Source: CAVQXR01 sp046330455
GTDB lineage: Bacteria > Actinomycetota > Thermoleophilia > Gaiellales > Gaiellaceae
DNA length: 64,000 nt
Reading direction: 5' to 3'
Assembly (NCBI GenBank): GCA_046330455.1
Contig: JAXLSU010000010.1
Location: 1-64,000, forward strand
Below, one piece after another: positions 53,075 through 61,415 of this stretch. The position numbers and the translations under genes are program-made. The notes beneath the pieces are model-generated. The model saw only the letters and a program-made list of their open reading frames with translations. It was not told where the DNA came from and made no database searches. Position 1 is the first letter of the stretch. Every line of letters begins with the position of its first letter.

Positions 53075-53469
53075 CAGGCAGCCACCCGGGCGCGGAGGAA
53101 GTCGACGATACCGGCGAGCGGGGCGCCAGGCGTGAACACCTCCGCGACACCGAGCTCACGGAGCGTCTCGGCGTCCTCTCGCGGGATCGTGCCACCCACC
53201 GTGACGACCACGTCCTCGGCGCCGTTCTCGCGGAGCAGCTCGAGGATGCGCGGCACGAGCGTCATGTGCGCACCGGAGAGGATCGAGATGCCGATCGCGT
53301 CGGCATCCTCCTGAATCGCCGTCTCGACGATCTGCTCCGGCGTCTGGTGCAGCCCCGTGTAGATGACCTCGAACCCGGCGTCCCGCAGCGCCCGCGCGAT
53401 CACCTTGGCCCCACGGTCGTGACCGTCGAGGCCGGGCTTGGCGATGACGACGCGAATCGGCCGCTCCAC
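53074..53469 (-). CDS. Methylmalonyl-CoA mutase-type B12-binding subunit
   Basis: A 131-residue stand-alone cobalamin-binding domain. PIRVVIAKPGLDGHDRGAK (residues 4-22) carries the D-x-H-x-x-G motif whose His ligates cobalt. IGISILSGAHMTL and VVVTVGGTIPREDAETL complete the Rossmann-like fold, and VAEVFTPGAPLAGIVDFLR is the family end. Split mutases use such a small subunit with a separate catalytic chain, which is not in the window. Confidence 0.94.
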   Translation of the reverse strand: MERPIRVVIAKPGLDGHDRGAKVIARALRDAGFEVIYTGLHQTPEQIVETAIQEDADAIGISILSGAHMTLVPRILELLRENGAEDVVVTVGGTIPREDAETLRELGVAEVFTPGAPLAGIVDFLRARVAA

Positions 53470-53547
53470 GGGCCGAAGTATAGGAACGGCAGGGCCCGGC
53501 CGGGACCCGGAGCGTCACGCCGCGCGACCCTCGATAATCCGCACGTC

Positions 53548-54261
53548 GTGCAGCTCACCGTGATCGGCTCCTCCCCGGCGTGGCCAAACCCGGGGAGCGT
53601 CCACTCCGGGTACCTCGTCGAGGCAGCCGGCTGCGGGCGGCTGCTGCTCGACTGCGGCCCGGGCGTCCTCGGCCGCCTGCGCGAGTGGGAGCTCCTACCC
53701 GTCGATGCGATCGTCGTCACCCATCTCCACCTCGACCACTTCGGAGACCTCGTCCCCTGGTGCTGGCTCACGCACCACGGCCTCGGCGCCGGCGCCTCCC
53801 CGAAGCTCCACCTTCCGCCGGGCGGCCTCGAGGCACTCGAGGAGGTCGCGGCCACCTGGGGGCACGAGCGGATGTTCGAGGGAGTGTTCGAGGTCGCCGA
53901 GTACCGCGAGAGCGCTCCGTTCGACGCGGGCGGCTTCATGATCGAGCCCCATCGCGTCGATCACTACGGCATGTCCGCGTTCGGGCTGAGAGCGACGCCG
54001 CCGGGCGGTCCGACGCTCGGCTACTCGGGCGATACCGGCCCGTGCGAGGGCCTTCGCCGTGTCGCGGCCGGCGCGTCGCTGCTCCTGTGCGAGGCAACCC
54101 TCGCCGCCGCGAGTGACGACCCGCCCCTCCGCGGGCACCTCTCCGGCGATGAGGCCGTCGCAGCCGCCGACGGTCGCGTGCTGCTCACGCACCGGCCGGT
54201 CGAGCTCGGAACGCCCAGCGGCGCGGAGCGGGCCCGCGACGGCTCCACCTACGAGCTCTAG
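53548..54261 (+). CDS. Metallo-beta-lactamase-fold hydrolase (RNase Z-like)
   Basis: A 237-residue MBL-fold protein. Zinc-binding motif 1 is VTHLHLDHFGDL (about 55-66); later ligands fit LGYSGDTGPCEGL (Asp) and LRGHLSGDEA (His). The chain begins MQLTVIGSSPAWPNPGSVHSG from GTG at 53548, where similarity to ElaC/PhnP-type proteins starts. An upstream open extension overlaps the mutase gene on the other strand and was rejected. A GATAAT box lies nine bases before the start. Confidence 0.88.
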   Translation: MQLTVIGSSPAWPNPGSVHSGYLVEAAGCGRLLLDCGPGVLGRLREWELLPVDAIVVTHLHLDHFGDLVPWCWLTHHGLGAGASPKLHLPPGGLEALEEVAATWGHERMFEGVFEVAEYRESAPFDAGGFMIEPHRVDHYGMSAFGLRATPPGGPTLGYSGDTGPCEGLRRVAAGASLLLCEATLAAASDDPPLRGHLSGDEAVAAADGRVLLTHRPVELGTPSGAERARDGSTYEL

Positions 54262-54364
54262 CCACCACGCCCGGACGCCTTCCCTCGGACGAGGGCTTCG
54301 GTCTGCGCGGGCCCCGACCCGATGAGCCTGATGCACCGGTCATCGACCCTCGGGAGCCGTTCAG

Positions 54365-56167
54365 ATGCCGTCGACCCTCGTACCCAGGCACGTCTCGATT
54401 CTTCGCGTTGCCCTTGCGCTCGTCGCCGCCCTCGTCATCGCGGCGGTCATCGCGGGCCCGGCCCGGTCGGTCACGTTCGCGACGAACATGTGGCTGACTC
54501 CGGCGGAAGCGGAGTCGCTCCCTCTGACGGGTACGGCCTGGAACGCCGTCAAGGCGGCCGCGGACGGCTCGCTCGGCACCGCCAACATCTCCGACCAGAA
54601 CTCGAGCCACGACGTGAACACGCTCGCGGTCGCGCTCGTCTACGCGCGCACGGGCACCGCCTCGTACCGGGCGAAGGCGGCCGGGGCGATCGCGGCGGCG
54701 ATCGGCACCGAGGCGGGTGGACGGACGCTCGCGCTCGCGCGGAACCTGACGCCGTATGTGCTCGCGGCCGACCTGATCGACCTGCCGGCTTACGACGCCG
54801 CGCTCGACGCACGGTTCCGCACGTGGCTCTCCGGGGTCCGCCGGGCGAACCTGTCGGGCATGACGCTCGTCTCCACTCACGAGCGCCGAGCGAACAACTG
54901 GGGCACGAACGCCGGAGCGAGCCGTATCGCCGCAGACATCTACCTGCGCGACACGGCGGACCTCGCCGCAGCCGTACGCGTCTACCGCGGCTGGCTCGGT
55001 GACCGGGCCCTGTATGCCGGGTTCGACTTCGGCGACCTGTCGTGGCAGGCGGACGCCTCGAAGCCGGTCGGTATCAACCCGAAGGGCGCGACGAGGAACG
55101 GCTACAACATCGACGGCGTCCTGCCCGACGACCAGCGGCGTGCCGGCGGCTTCACCTGGCCGGCGCCGAAGGAGAACTACGTCTGGGGTGCCCTCGGCCC
55201 GGCGCTCGTGACCGGAGAGCTTCTCCGCCGCGCCGGCTACGCCGACGTGACGTCCTGGTCGGACTCGGCGCTGCGACGAAGCCTCGACTGGCTGCACGGC
55301 GTCAACGGCTTCCCCGCCTCCGGCGATGACAGCTGGGTGCCCTGGCTCGCGAACCGGCTCCTCGGCACGTCCTATCCGGCCAAGTCGGGAACGAAGGGCA
55401 AGCCGATGGCGTGGACGGACTGGACCCACGGCGGAGGCTCGAGCGGCTCCACGACCTCGGGTACGGGCTCGACGTCCGGGGGCAGCTCGACCGGCTCGAC
55501 GTCCGGAGGCACGTCCTCGACGGGCGCGTCCACCGGATCGACCTCGGGCGGAAGCGGCTCGACCGGAAGCACGTCGACCGGGTCGACCTCGACCGGAGGC
55601 GCGTCGACGGGAAGCACCTCGACCGGGTCGACGTCCACCGGCTCCGGCCAGTCGGGAACGACCTCGACCGGAGGCAGCTCGACCGGCTCGACCTCGACGG
55701 GAACCGGCGGCGGAACGACCACCGGGCGCACGATCGCGGCGGTCGCCGACGCACCGGTCGACTCGGGAGAGCCGACCCGGAACTTCGGGCGCTCCGAGAC
55801 GCTCCGGGCCCGGGCTGACGCGCCGGTCAGGCGCACCTACCTGAAGTTCGACGTGAGCGAGCTCACGCAGGCGCCGGCATCGGCGAAGCTCCGCCTCTAC
55901 GTGACCGACGACAGCGTCGGCGCGATCAGCATCCAGGCCGTGACCGGCACCTGGGACGAGGCGGGCATCACCTGGGACAACGCGCCCGCGCCCACGGGCG
56001 CCGTCGTCGGCTCCGGTACGCCCACCGCCGGCTGGATCGAGCTCGATCTCGGCTCGGCCGTGTCGGCAAACGGCACCTACACGTTCGTGATCACGACCCA
56101 GTCGACGAACGGCGCCAAGTTCGCGAGCCGCGAGACGGCGACGGCTCCGATGCTCGTGCTCGGCTGA
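54365..56167 (+). CDS. Secreted alginate-lyase-like protein with Ser/Thr/Gly linker and DNRLRE domain
   Basis: A 600-residue exported protein. The signal peptide (about 10-35) ends ARSVTFA. The N-terminal domain (about 40-345) is the alpha/alpha barrel of alginate lyase family 5-like proteins, with the signature STHERRANNWGTNAGASR (about 172-189; N, N and W near the active site). A 100-residue linker (about 355-455) of GSTSTG-type repeats leads to a C-terminal DNRLRE/CBM96-like beta domain (NFGRSETLRARADAPVRRTYLKFDVSEL), known as an alginate- or wall-binding module. It probably acts on uronate polysaccharide outside the cell. The gene is monocistronic, with a GC hairpin downstream. Confidence 0.82.
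   Translation: MPSTLVPRHVSILRVALALVAALVIAAVIAGPARSVTFATNMWLTPAEAESLPLTGTAWNAVKAAADGSLGTANISDQNSSHDVNTLAVALVYARTGTASYRAKAAGAIAAAIGTEAGGRTLALARNLTPYVLAADLIDLPAYDAALDARFRTWLSGVRRANLSGMTLVSTHERRANNWGTNAGASRIAADIYLRDTADLAAAVRVYRGWLGDRALYAGFDFGDLSWQADASKPVGINPKGATRNGYNIDGVLPDDQRRAGGFTWPAPKENYVWGALGPALVTGELLRRAGYADVTSWSDSALRRSLDWLHGVNGFPASGDDSWVPWLANRLLGTSYPAKSGTKGKPMAWTDWTHGGGSSGSTTSGTGSTSGGSSTGSTSGGTSSTGASTGSTSGGSGSTGSTSTGSTSTGGASTGSTSTGSTSTGSGQSGTTSTGGSSTGSTSTGTGGGTTTGRTIAAVADAPVDSGEPTRNFGRSETLRARADAPVRRTYLKFDVSELTQAPASAKLRLYVTDDSVGAISIQAVTGTWDEAGITWDNAPAPTGAVVGSGTPTAGWIELDLGSAVSANGTYTFVITTQSTNGAKFASRETATAPMLVLG
55431..55730 (+). repeat. In-frame tandem repeat encoding a Ser/Thr/Gly linker
   Basis: Degenerate hexa- to nonanucleotide repeats built on GGCTCGACC and TCGACCGGA encode alternating Gly-Ser-Thr runs of about 100 residues within the alginate-lyase-like gene. 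Unit number probably varies between strains, as in other such linkers. Confidence 0.8.
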
Positions 56168-56205
56168 GCGTCGCTGCACGCGCCGCCCGATCGCCAGCGA
56201 GATCG

Positions 56206-56226
56206 ACGGGGCCCGACGGGCCCCGT
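56206..56226. terminator. GC hairpin downstream of the alginate-lyase-like gene
   Basis: ACGGGGCCC, a GAC loop and GGGCCCCGT form a perfect nine-pair stem 39 bases after the stop. No U-run follows. The position suits a terminator. Confidence 0.45.
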
Positions 56227-56310
56227 CCGGTCTGCCGGGAATGCTGACTCCGGTACGAATTCCGTCGTGCGCAGCCGTCACGACGGTCGGGATTCGCGGA
56301 GGAGCCTCTC

Positions 56311-57270
56311 GTGAGCGTGATCGGTCGGACGGTTCAGGTGGCATCCATCACGCTGGGCGTGGCGATCTTCCTCGCCGCTGCGTGGCCGCTCGCCGTCGGA
56401 GGAGTCGCGGACCTCGCATCCGCGGGCCCGATCTCGACGGGCATCGCCCCGATCGACGGCTTCGACGACGAGCTACGCGCCGACTGGGGGGAGCTCGAGC
56501 TCGGGCTGCTGAAGCTGCTCGTGCTGCTGCCGATCGCCCTCCTGCTCGCCGCCGTCATCGCGCGCGGCGGCATCGCCCTCGGTCGCTCGCTCCGCGCCAG
56601 GGCGCGCCCGCACCAGGAGGCTCGGCCACCTGCCACGATTCCCGCCGTCTCCGAGACTCCGGAGGCTCAGGCCGCGATCGCCACGCCCGAGGAATCGGTC
56701 GCCACCCCCGCTCCCGTCGTCGTGCACGAGGTGCCGGTGCCCCGGCCCGAGCCAGACGAGGCACCTCCGGAGGTCGCGCCCGTAGCCGCTCCGGCCCCGT
56801 CCGGGCAGGCCACCGTCGCTCCCGTTGCCTCGACCGGCCATGTCGACGGCCTCCTCCCGGTCGGCGAGACCGTGACCCTGCACGGCATCGACCGCGAGCA
56901 GACCGTCGTCGAGGTGACGCTCGAGGATGTCGGGACGCTGCCCGCGGCGGCCCCGGCGCCCGCCGGGAGCGAGCAGCTGCTCACCGTGCTCCTGCGACTC
57001 CGCAACGTCGGCGCCGCCCCGTACATCGACTACCCGACCGGCGGTGCCAGCATCGTCTGCAGTGACGGCACGCTCCTCCGTCCGGCCCGCCATCGGCGCG
57101 AGCCGGCACTGCGCGAGATCCGCCTCCAACCGGGAGAGCAGGTCGAGGGCTTCCTGACGTTCGAGCTGCCGGACGACCCGGGCATCCGCAGCCTCCGGTT
57201 CGCGCTCGACGTGGGCGTCGCGCCGGAGTCCGCGGCGTGGGAGGTGACAGCGTCAGTCGCCGGCGCGTGA
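56311..57270 (+). CDS. Membrane protein with Pro/Ala/Glu linker and C-terminal DUF4352-like domain
   Basis: A 319-residue protein from GTG at 56311, preceded by GGAGGAG. It has two membrane helices (about 8-30 and 70-90), a Pro/Ala/Glu-rich spacer (about 105-170) and a beta-sandwich domain (about 175-315). The latter contains VGETVTLHGIDREQTVVEVTLED and LLTVLLRLRNVGAAPYIDYP, and LQPGEQVEGFLTFELPDD resembles DUF4352/telomeric-repeat-factor-like domains of secreted actinobacterial proteins. The function is unknown. Its last 18 bases overlap the end of the DivIVA-like gene on the other strand. Confidence 0.72.
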   Translation: MSVIGRTVQVASITLGVAIFLAAAWPLAVGGVADLASAGPISTGIAPIDGFDDELRADWGELELGLLKLLVLLPIALLLAAVIARGGIALGRSLRARARPHQEARPPATIPAVSETPEAQAAIATPEESVATPAPVVVHEVPVPRPEPDEAPPEVAPVAAPAPSGQATVAPVASTGHVDGLLPVGETVTLHGIDREQTVVEVTLEDVGTLPAAAPAPAGSEQLLTVLLRLRNVGAAPYIDYPTGGASIVCSDGTLLRPARHRREPALREIRLQPGEQVEGFLTFELPDDPGIRSLRFALDVGVAPESAAWEVTASVAGA

Positions 57271-57870
57271 GCCGCCGGCCCCCTGCAGCTCCCCGGCATC
57301 CCCTCCCAGGCCCAGCTCCTCGCGCCGGGCACGGGCCGACCCGAGCAGGGACGAGCCCGCATCGACGGCGAGCGGCGGCAGGCCGCTCTCCCGTTGCTCC
57401 TGGACCTGATGAGCGCCGGCGCCGGGCCAGCGCGCCTCGTCCCAGCGCGCGAGCGCCGAGGAGAGGATGTCCGAGACGAGCGCTCGCAGATCGCTCTCGT
57501 CCTTGCGAAGCAGCTCGAGCTGACGGTGCTGCTCCCCGAGCGCGGACTCCGCTTCCTCCACGATGCCGGCCGCCTGGACGCGGGCGTCGCTCACGAGCGC
57601 GTCGGCGTCCTGCTTTGCCTGCGAGCGGATCTCCTCACCGGAGCGCTGGGCGACGACGAGCGTGTCGCGCAGCAGCCGCTCCATCTCGTGGAACCGGGAG
57701 AGCTCCGTCTCGAGCTCTCCGACCCGGGCCCCGAGCCGGTCCCGCTCGAGCTGGGCCGCCTCGCACGCCTCCGCCGCCTCCGTAAGCGCGCGGCCCACGG
57801 CGGCCCGGTCGAAGCCGCGAACGACGACCTCGAAGGTCGCGTTCCGGATCTCCTCAGGTGATCTGCTCAT
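57253..57870 (-). CDS. DivIVA-like coiled-coil protein
   Basis: A 205-residue protein beginning MSRSPEEIRNATFEVVVRGF. The pattern P-E-E/D-I-R-N-x-x-F-x-V-x-R-G-F/Y-D-x-x-x-V is the DivIVA/Wag31 lipid-binding N-terminus, here with DRAAVGRALTEAAEACE. A long coiled coil follows (about 38-145, with LERDRLGARVGELETELSRF) and then a low-complexity tail. DivIVA marks curved membrane at poles and septa. Only one such gene is in the window, and it is not next to the ftsZ-region genes where Wag31 normally lies, so it may be a paralogue. GGGAGG precedes the ATG. Confidence 0.78.
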   Translation of the reverse strand: MSRSPEEIRNATFEVVVRGFDRAAVGRALTEAAEACEAAQLERDRLGARVGELETELSRFHEMERLLRDTLVVAQRSGEEIRSQAKQDADALVSDARVQAAGIVEEAESALGEQHRQLELLRKDESDLRALVSDILSSALARWDEARWPGAGAHQVQEQRESGLPPLAVDAGSSLLGSARARREELGLGGDAGELQGAGGSRAGD

Positions 57871-57964
57871 GCGGCGAACCTCCCACTGATCGCGCCGTGC
57901 GGCCGCACGGCGCTCACTCGAACGCTGCCACGGACGGCGAGAAAGCGCAAGAGCCCGGGCCCGC

Positions 57965-60277
57965 TCAGAGCAGCGCGGCCGCGAGCGCGACGATCGCCGT
58001 GACCGTCGCCGCTGCGACACCGACCGCGTAGGCGCCGAGGAACGCAGCGCGGCGGCGTCGGCGAAGCGCCGAGATCGCGACCAGCCAGAGCGGGATCCCG
58101 ACCGCGACGAGCAGGACCGGCCGCGCCCCGACGAACGCGCTGACGAAGGTCGTCGCGTCGGCGACCGGTGCGTCGGGCTCCGCCCCCGCGGAGGCAGTCG
58201 GCGCCGGGGCGGACTCCTCCCCCACCTCCGTGGCGGCGCCCGTCGCGAAGGGATCGGTCCGCAGCGAGTCGTAGTGGTGCCAGTACCGGTCGGTGAGGTT
58301 GTTCGAGGCGAGCACGACGAGGCCCGTCTCGCTCGAGACTGCCTGCTTCGTGCTCGTCGGGTCGTTCAGATCGGGCTGCTCGGCATCTCGCATGACCGGC
58401 CGGCCCTCCCCCGGCTCGAACGCGAGGTCGGCGAGCGAGGCCTGCTTCTCGTAGACGGTTCCCTCCCGGGCCGGGGAGAGCGGTCCCGTCGCGAAGAGCC
58501 GGACGGTGTCGTGCTCCTCGTCGAGCACGAGGATCGGCCGGGTGTGCCCGTCCGAGACGCGCCCGAACGGGTGCGAGCTCCAGGCCCCGGTGTCCGGGTC
58601 GCGCACGAGCAGCGAGACGAGCACGTCCGCGGCCTCCTTGGCCGTCGCCTTCACGGCTGCGTACACGGTGCCGTCGGCTCCCGCCTTCAGGTTCAGGTGG
58701 TCGTCCGCCGAGCCGAGAAGGTCGATCCTCTCGACCGGCCCCCACTCTCGCGGGGGCGCTGCGTCCCGATGGACGGCGAAGTTGTAGGTGCCGCCGGTCT
58801 CGTCGTGGTTTCCCCAGAAGACGCCGATGCGATCACCGCCGAAGGCGATCACGGCGGAGATGTCGCGCTCGACCTGCGGGTCCTCGACCGGCAGCACGGA
58901 GGGAGCCGCCCACGCGAGCCCCTTCCGGACGGTGTGGTTCACGTACACCTCGCCGTCCTGCGTCCAGGTGGCCCAGATGCGGCCGCGCGAGTCCCGATCG
59001 ATGACGAGCGTCTCGCTCGTCGTGTTGTTGATCACGGTCGGGAACCCCTCGTCGAGCGTGTACGTCTTCCGCTTGCGGTCGTAGCTGAAGCGCAGCAAGA
59101 GGCTCGGCTCGCCGGCCTGGGCGATCTCGGTCGTGAAATGCGTCGCGATGTACAGGTGCTCGCCGTCCCAGAGCGTGTCGGAGCGGCTCCGGATCCGTGC
59201 GTCGACGAGGACGCCCGTGCTCTGCCACTCCTGGGTCTCGAGATCGAGGCGATGGATGAGGAAGTCGCCGCTTGCGGCGTCGTACAGGCTTCCCCACCAC
59301 GAGCCGTCGTTCCACCAGAGCTTGCTCTCCGGCTTCGAGCCGCTCGGCGAGCGCCGCGCGCCGGCGAACGAGCGGTCCTCGAACCCGATGTCACCGGTGT
59401 CGGCGTACTTCACGTCCTCGATCAGCACGAAGCGGTCGAGCGGGACCCCGTCGCTCGACACCGCGGTCGCCTCCAGCCTGACCCCGTCCACGTTCAGATA
59501 GAGGAAGCCGCGCTCGGTGCTGGCGGCGAGGCGTTGCGGGTACCCGAACGGACAGCGGGAGAGCTCGTACGTCCGTTCCGCGGCGGCTCCATGAACGACG
59601 TAGGTGACCCCGTTCACCGGCGCGAAGCGCTCGTACACGTGATCGTCCCCTGAGAGGACGAGCTGGACGCCGTAGCGATCGAAGAGCGGCGCGAACCGTC
59701 CGAGCACCTCCCTGCTCCCCTCGTAGCGCCCACACGTGTAGGGCCCCCGGTGGACGACCGCGATCTTCCAGCGCGCCGTCGATGCCTCGAGTGCGCCCTG
59801 AAGCCACGCGACCTGCTCGTCGTCGATCCGCGCCCGCGAGCTCGCGTCCAGCACGAACAGCTCCACGTCGTCGATCCGTCGCGTGTAGTAGGGCCCCGGC
59901 ATCTCGAGCACCCCGAGCTCGTAGCGACCGTCGTCGGGCCCCTCGGTGTCGTGGTCGCCGAGCGCGCCGGCGACCCCGATTCCCTTCGCATCCAGCCAGC
60001 CGAAGCTCGCCTCCCAGTTCCGGCGAAAGGCGGCCGGATCATCCGTGTAGTCGTTGTCCCCGAGTGTGACGAGCAGCTCGGCAGGGTTGCGCTCGGCGTA
60101 CTCACGGACGGCCTCGCCGAGCTCGATCTGGGCGTCGCCGCCGGTTCCGACGTCCCCGACGACGAGCAGGCCGGTCGCCGACGCGGGCGCCGGTGTGCCG
60201 AGGGCACCGAGCACGAGCGCGACGGTGGCGACCATGGTCGCCCACGCCCTGCGCGGTCTCGGTCCACGCTGCGCCAC
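57965..60277 (-). CDS. Secreted calcineurin-like phosphoesterase with beta-propeller-like region and C-terminal membrane helices
   Basis: A 770-residue protein. The GTG start gives a basic n-region (AQRGPRPRRAWATM) and a signal peptide ending ASATG. The N-terminal metallophosphatase domain (about 35-290) has LVVGDVGTGGDAQIE, LVTLGDNDYTDD (GDxxY variant), GALGDHDTEG (GNHD variant with Asp), VVHRGPYTCG and VLSGDDHVYERF (GHxH variant). The middle 350 residues contain repeated four-strand motifs such as RIWATWTQDGEVYVNHT and YNFAVHRDAA, suggesting a propeller. Two C-terminal helices (about 700-725 and 745-768) anchor it. Asp replaces the usual His/Asn at some metal positions (GDDH), as in purple-acid-type relatives. 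Substrate unknown. Confidence 0.78.
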   Translation of the reverse strand: MAQRGPRPRRAWATMVATVALVLGALGTPAPASATGLLVVGDVGTGGDAQIELGEAVREYAERNPAELLVTLGDNDYTDDPAAFRRNWEASFGWLDAKGIGVAGALGDHDTEGPDDGRYELGVLEMPGPYYTRRIDDVELFVLDASSRARIDDEQVAWLQGALEASTARWKIAVVHRGPYTCGRYEGSREVLGRFAPLFDRYGVQLVLSGDDHVYERFAPVNGVTYVVHGAAAERTYELSRCPFGYPQRLAASTERGFLYLNVDGVRLEATAVSSDGVPLDRFVLIEDVKYADTGDIGFEDRSFAGARRSPSGSKPESKLWWNDGSWWGSLYDAASGDFLIHRLDLETQEWQSTGVLVDARIRSRSDTLWDGEHLYIATHFTTEIAQAGEPSLLLRFSYDRKRKTYTLDEGFPTVINNTTSETLVIDRDSRGRIWATWTQDGEVYVNHTVRKGLAWAAPSVLPVEDPQVERDISAVIAFGGDRIGVFWGNHDETGGTYNFAVHRDAAPPREWGPVERIDLLGSADDHLNLKAGADGTVYAAVKATAKEAADVLVSLLVRDPDTGAWSSHPFGRVSDGHTRPILVLDEEHDTVRLFATGPLSPAREGTVYEKQASLADLAFEPGEGRPVMRDAEQPDLNDPTSTKQAVSSETGLVVLASNNLTDRYWHHYDSLRTDPFATGAATEVGEESAPAPTASAGAEPDAPVADATTFVSAFVGARPVLLVAVGIPLWLVAISALRRRRRAAFLGAYAVGVAAATVTAIVALAAALL

Positions 60278-60283
60278 GGACGG

Positions 60284-60289
60284 ATTGTA
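60284..60289 (-). promoter_or_regulatory. TACAAT -10 box of the phosphoesterase gene
   Basis: TACAAT is six bases before the GTG start, repeating the arrangement seen at prfB. It lies in the 108-base divergent interval before the epimerase gene. Confidence 0.4.
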
Positions 60290-60385
60290 GGCGCTGACTA
60301 AAGGCTCACCCAGGTGTCGCCGACTATGGTTAGGCGGGGGCGCCCGTACAACTGAGCAACGACGGATGCACCTAGGAGACCGATA

Positions 60386-61390
60386 TTGAGCACCTATCTC
60401 GTCACGGGGTGCGCCGGATTCATCGGATCCCGCCTCACCCGGAACCTGCTCGAGACCGGTCACCGCGTGATCGGCGTCGATGCGCTCACCGACTACTACG
60501 CGCCGGCCGCGAAGCGGTACAACCTCGCTCCGCTCGAGGCCTCCACGTCGTTTCGGCTCGTCGAGGCTGATCTCTCCGAGGCCGACCTCGGCAGCCTGCT
60601 CGAGGGCTGCGACGGCATCTACCATCTCGCGGCCCAGCCCGGGGTGCGCGGGAGCTGGGGCGACAGCTTCGGCGTCTACGTCCGCGACAACGTGCTCGCG
60701 ACCCAGCGCGTCTTCGAGGCCGCCGTCACGGCGGGCCGCAGGGTCGTGTACGCATCGTCCTCCTCCGTCTACGGGAACGCGGATCGCTACCCGACGACGG
60801 AGAGCACTCCCTGCCGGCCGATCTCCCCCTACGGCGTCACCAAGCGCTGCTGTGAGGAGCTCGCGAGCGCCTACGCCGACAGCCGAGGCCTCGCCGCGAT
60901 CGGGCTCCGGTACTTCACCGTCTACGGCCCGGGCCAGCGACCCGACATGGCCTTCTCGAAGCTCCTCGAAGCCCTCCTGACCGGCGGCAGCTTCCGGCTT
61001 GCCGGAACGGGCGAGCAGTCACGGGACTTCACGTTCGTCGACGACGCCGTCTCGGCGACCATCGCTGCCATGGCGCGCGGTGTGCCGGGATCGGTCTACA
61101 ACGTCGGAGGAGGCGCCGAGACGACGCTCAACCGCGTCGTCGAGATCGCCGAGTCGCTCACGGGCAGGCGGCTCGCCGTCGTCCGCGAGCCGGCCGCGAC
61201 GGGCGACGTACAGAGAACGGCCGCCGAGACGAGCCTGCTCAGGACCGACACCGCCTGGCAGCCGAGGGTCGCGCTGCGCGACGGTATCGCGGCCCAGCTG
61301 GCCGACGTCATGCAGCGGGCGAGCGCAGCCGCGGAGGGCGCGCCGCGGGTGGCCAGGGGCGCCGGCCGTTCTGGACGGCGTCGTGGCTAG
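60386..61390 (+). CDS. NAD-dependent sugar-nucleotide epimerase (UDP-glucuronate 4-epimerase/GalE-type)
   Basis: A 334-residue short-chain dehydrogenase/reductase. TTG start with TAGGAG seven bases upstream. The NAD site is YLVTGCAGFIGSRLTRNLLE (residues 4-23), VIGVDALTDYY is typical of UDP-glucuronate 4-epimerases, the catalytic Ser-Tyr-Lys set is in ASSSSVYGN and SPYGVTKRCCEE (Y-x3-K, about residue 147), and RYFTVYGPGQRPDMAFSKL completes the sugar site. It begins an exopolysaccharide cluster and may use UDP-glucuronate from ugd at 18855-20156. Confidence 0.9.
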   Translation: MSTYLVTGCAGFIGSRLTRNLLETGHRVIGVDALTDYYAPAAKRYNLAPLEASTSFRLVEADLSEADLGSLLEGCDGIYHLAAQPGVRGSWGDSFGVYVRDNVLATQRVFEAAVTAGRRVVYASSSSVYGNADRYPTTESTPCRPISPYGVTKRCCEELASAYADSRGLAAIGLRYFTVYGPGQRPDMAFSKLLEALLTGGSFRLAGTGEQSRDFTFVDDAVSATIAAMARGVPGSVYNVGGGAETTLNRVVEIAESLTGRRLAVVREPAATGDVQRTAAETSLLRTDTAWQPRVALRDGIAAQLADVMQRASAAAEGAPRVARGAGRSGRRRG

Positions 61391-61415
61391 ACTGTCGAGC
61401 GGACAGCCTACGCCG

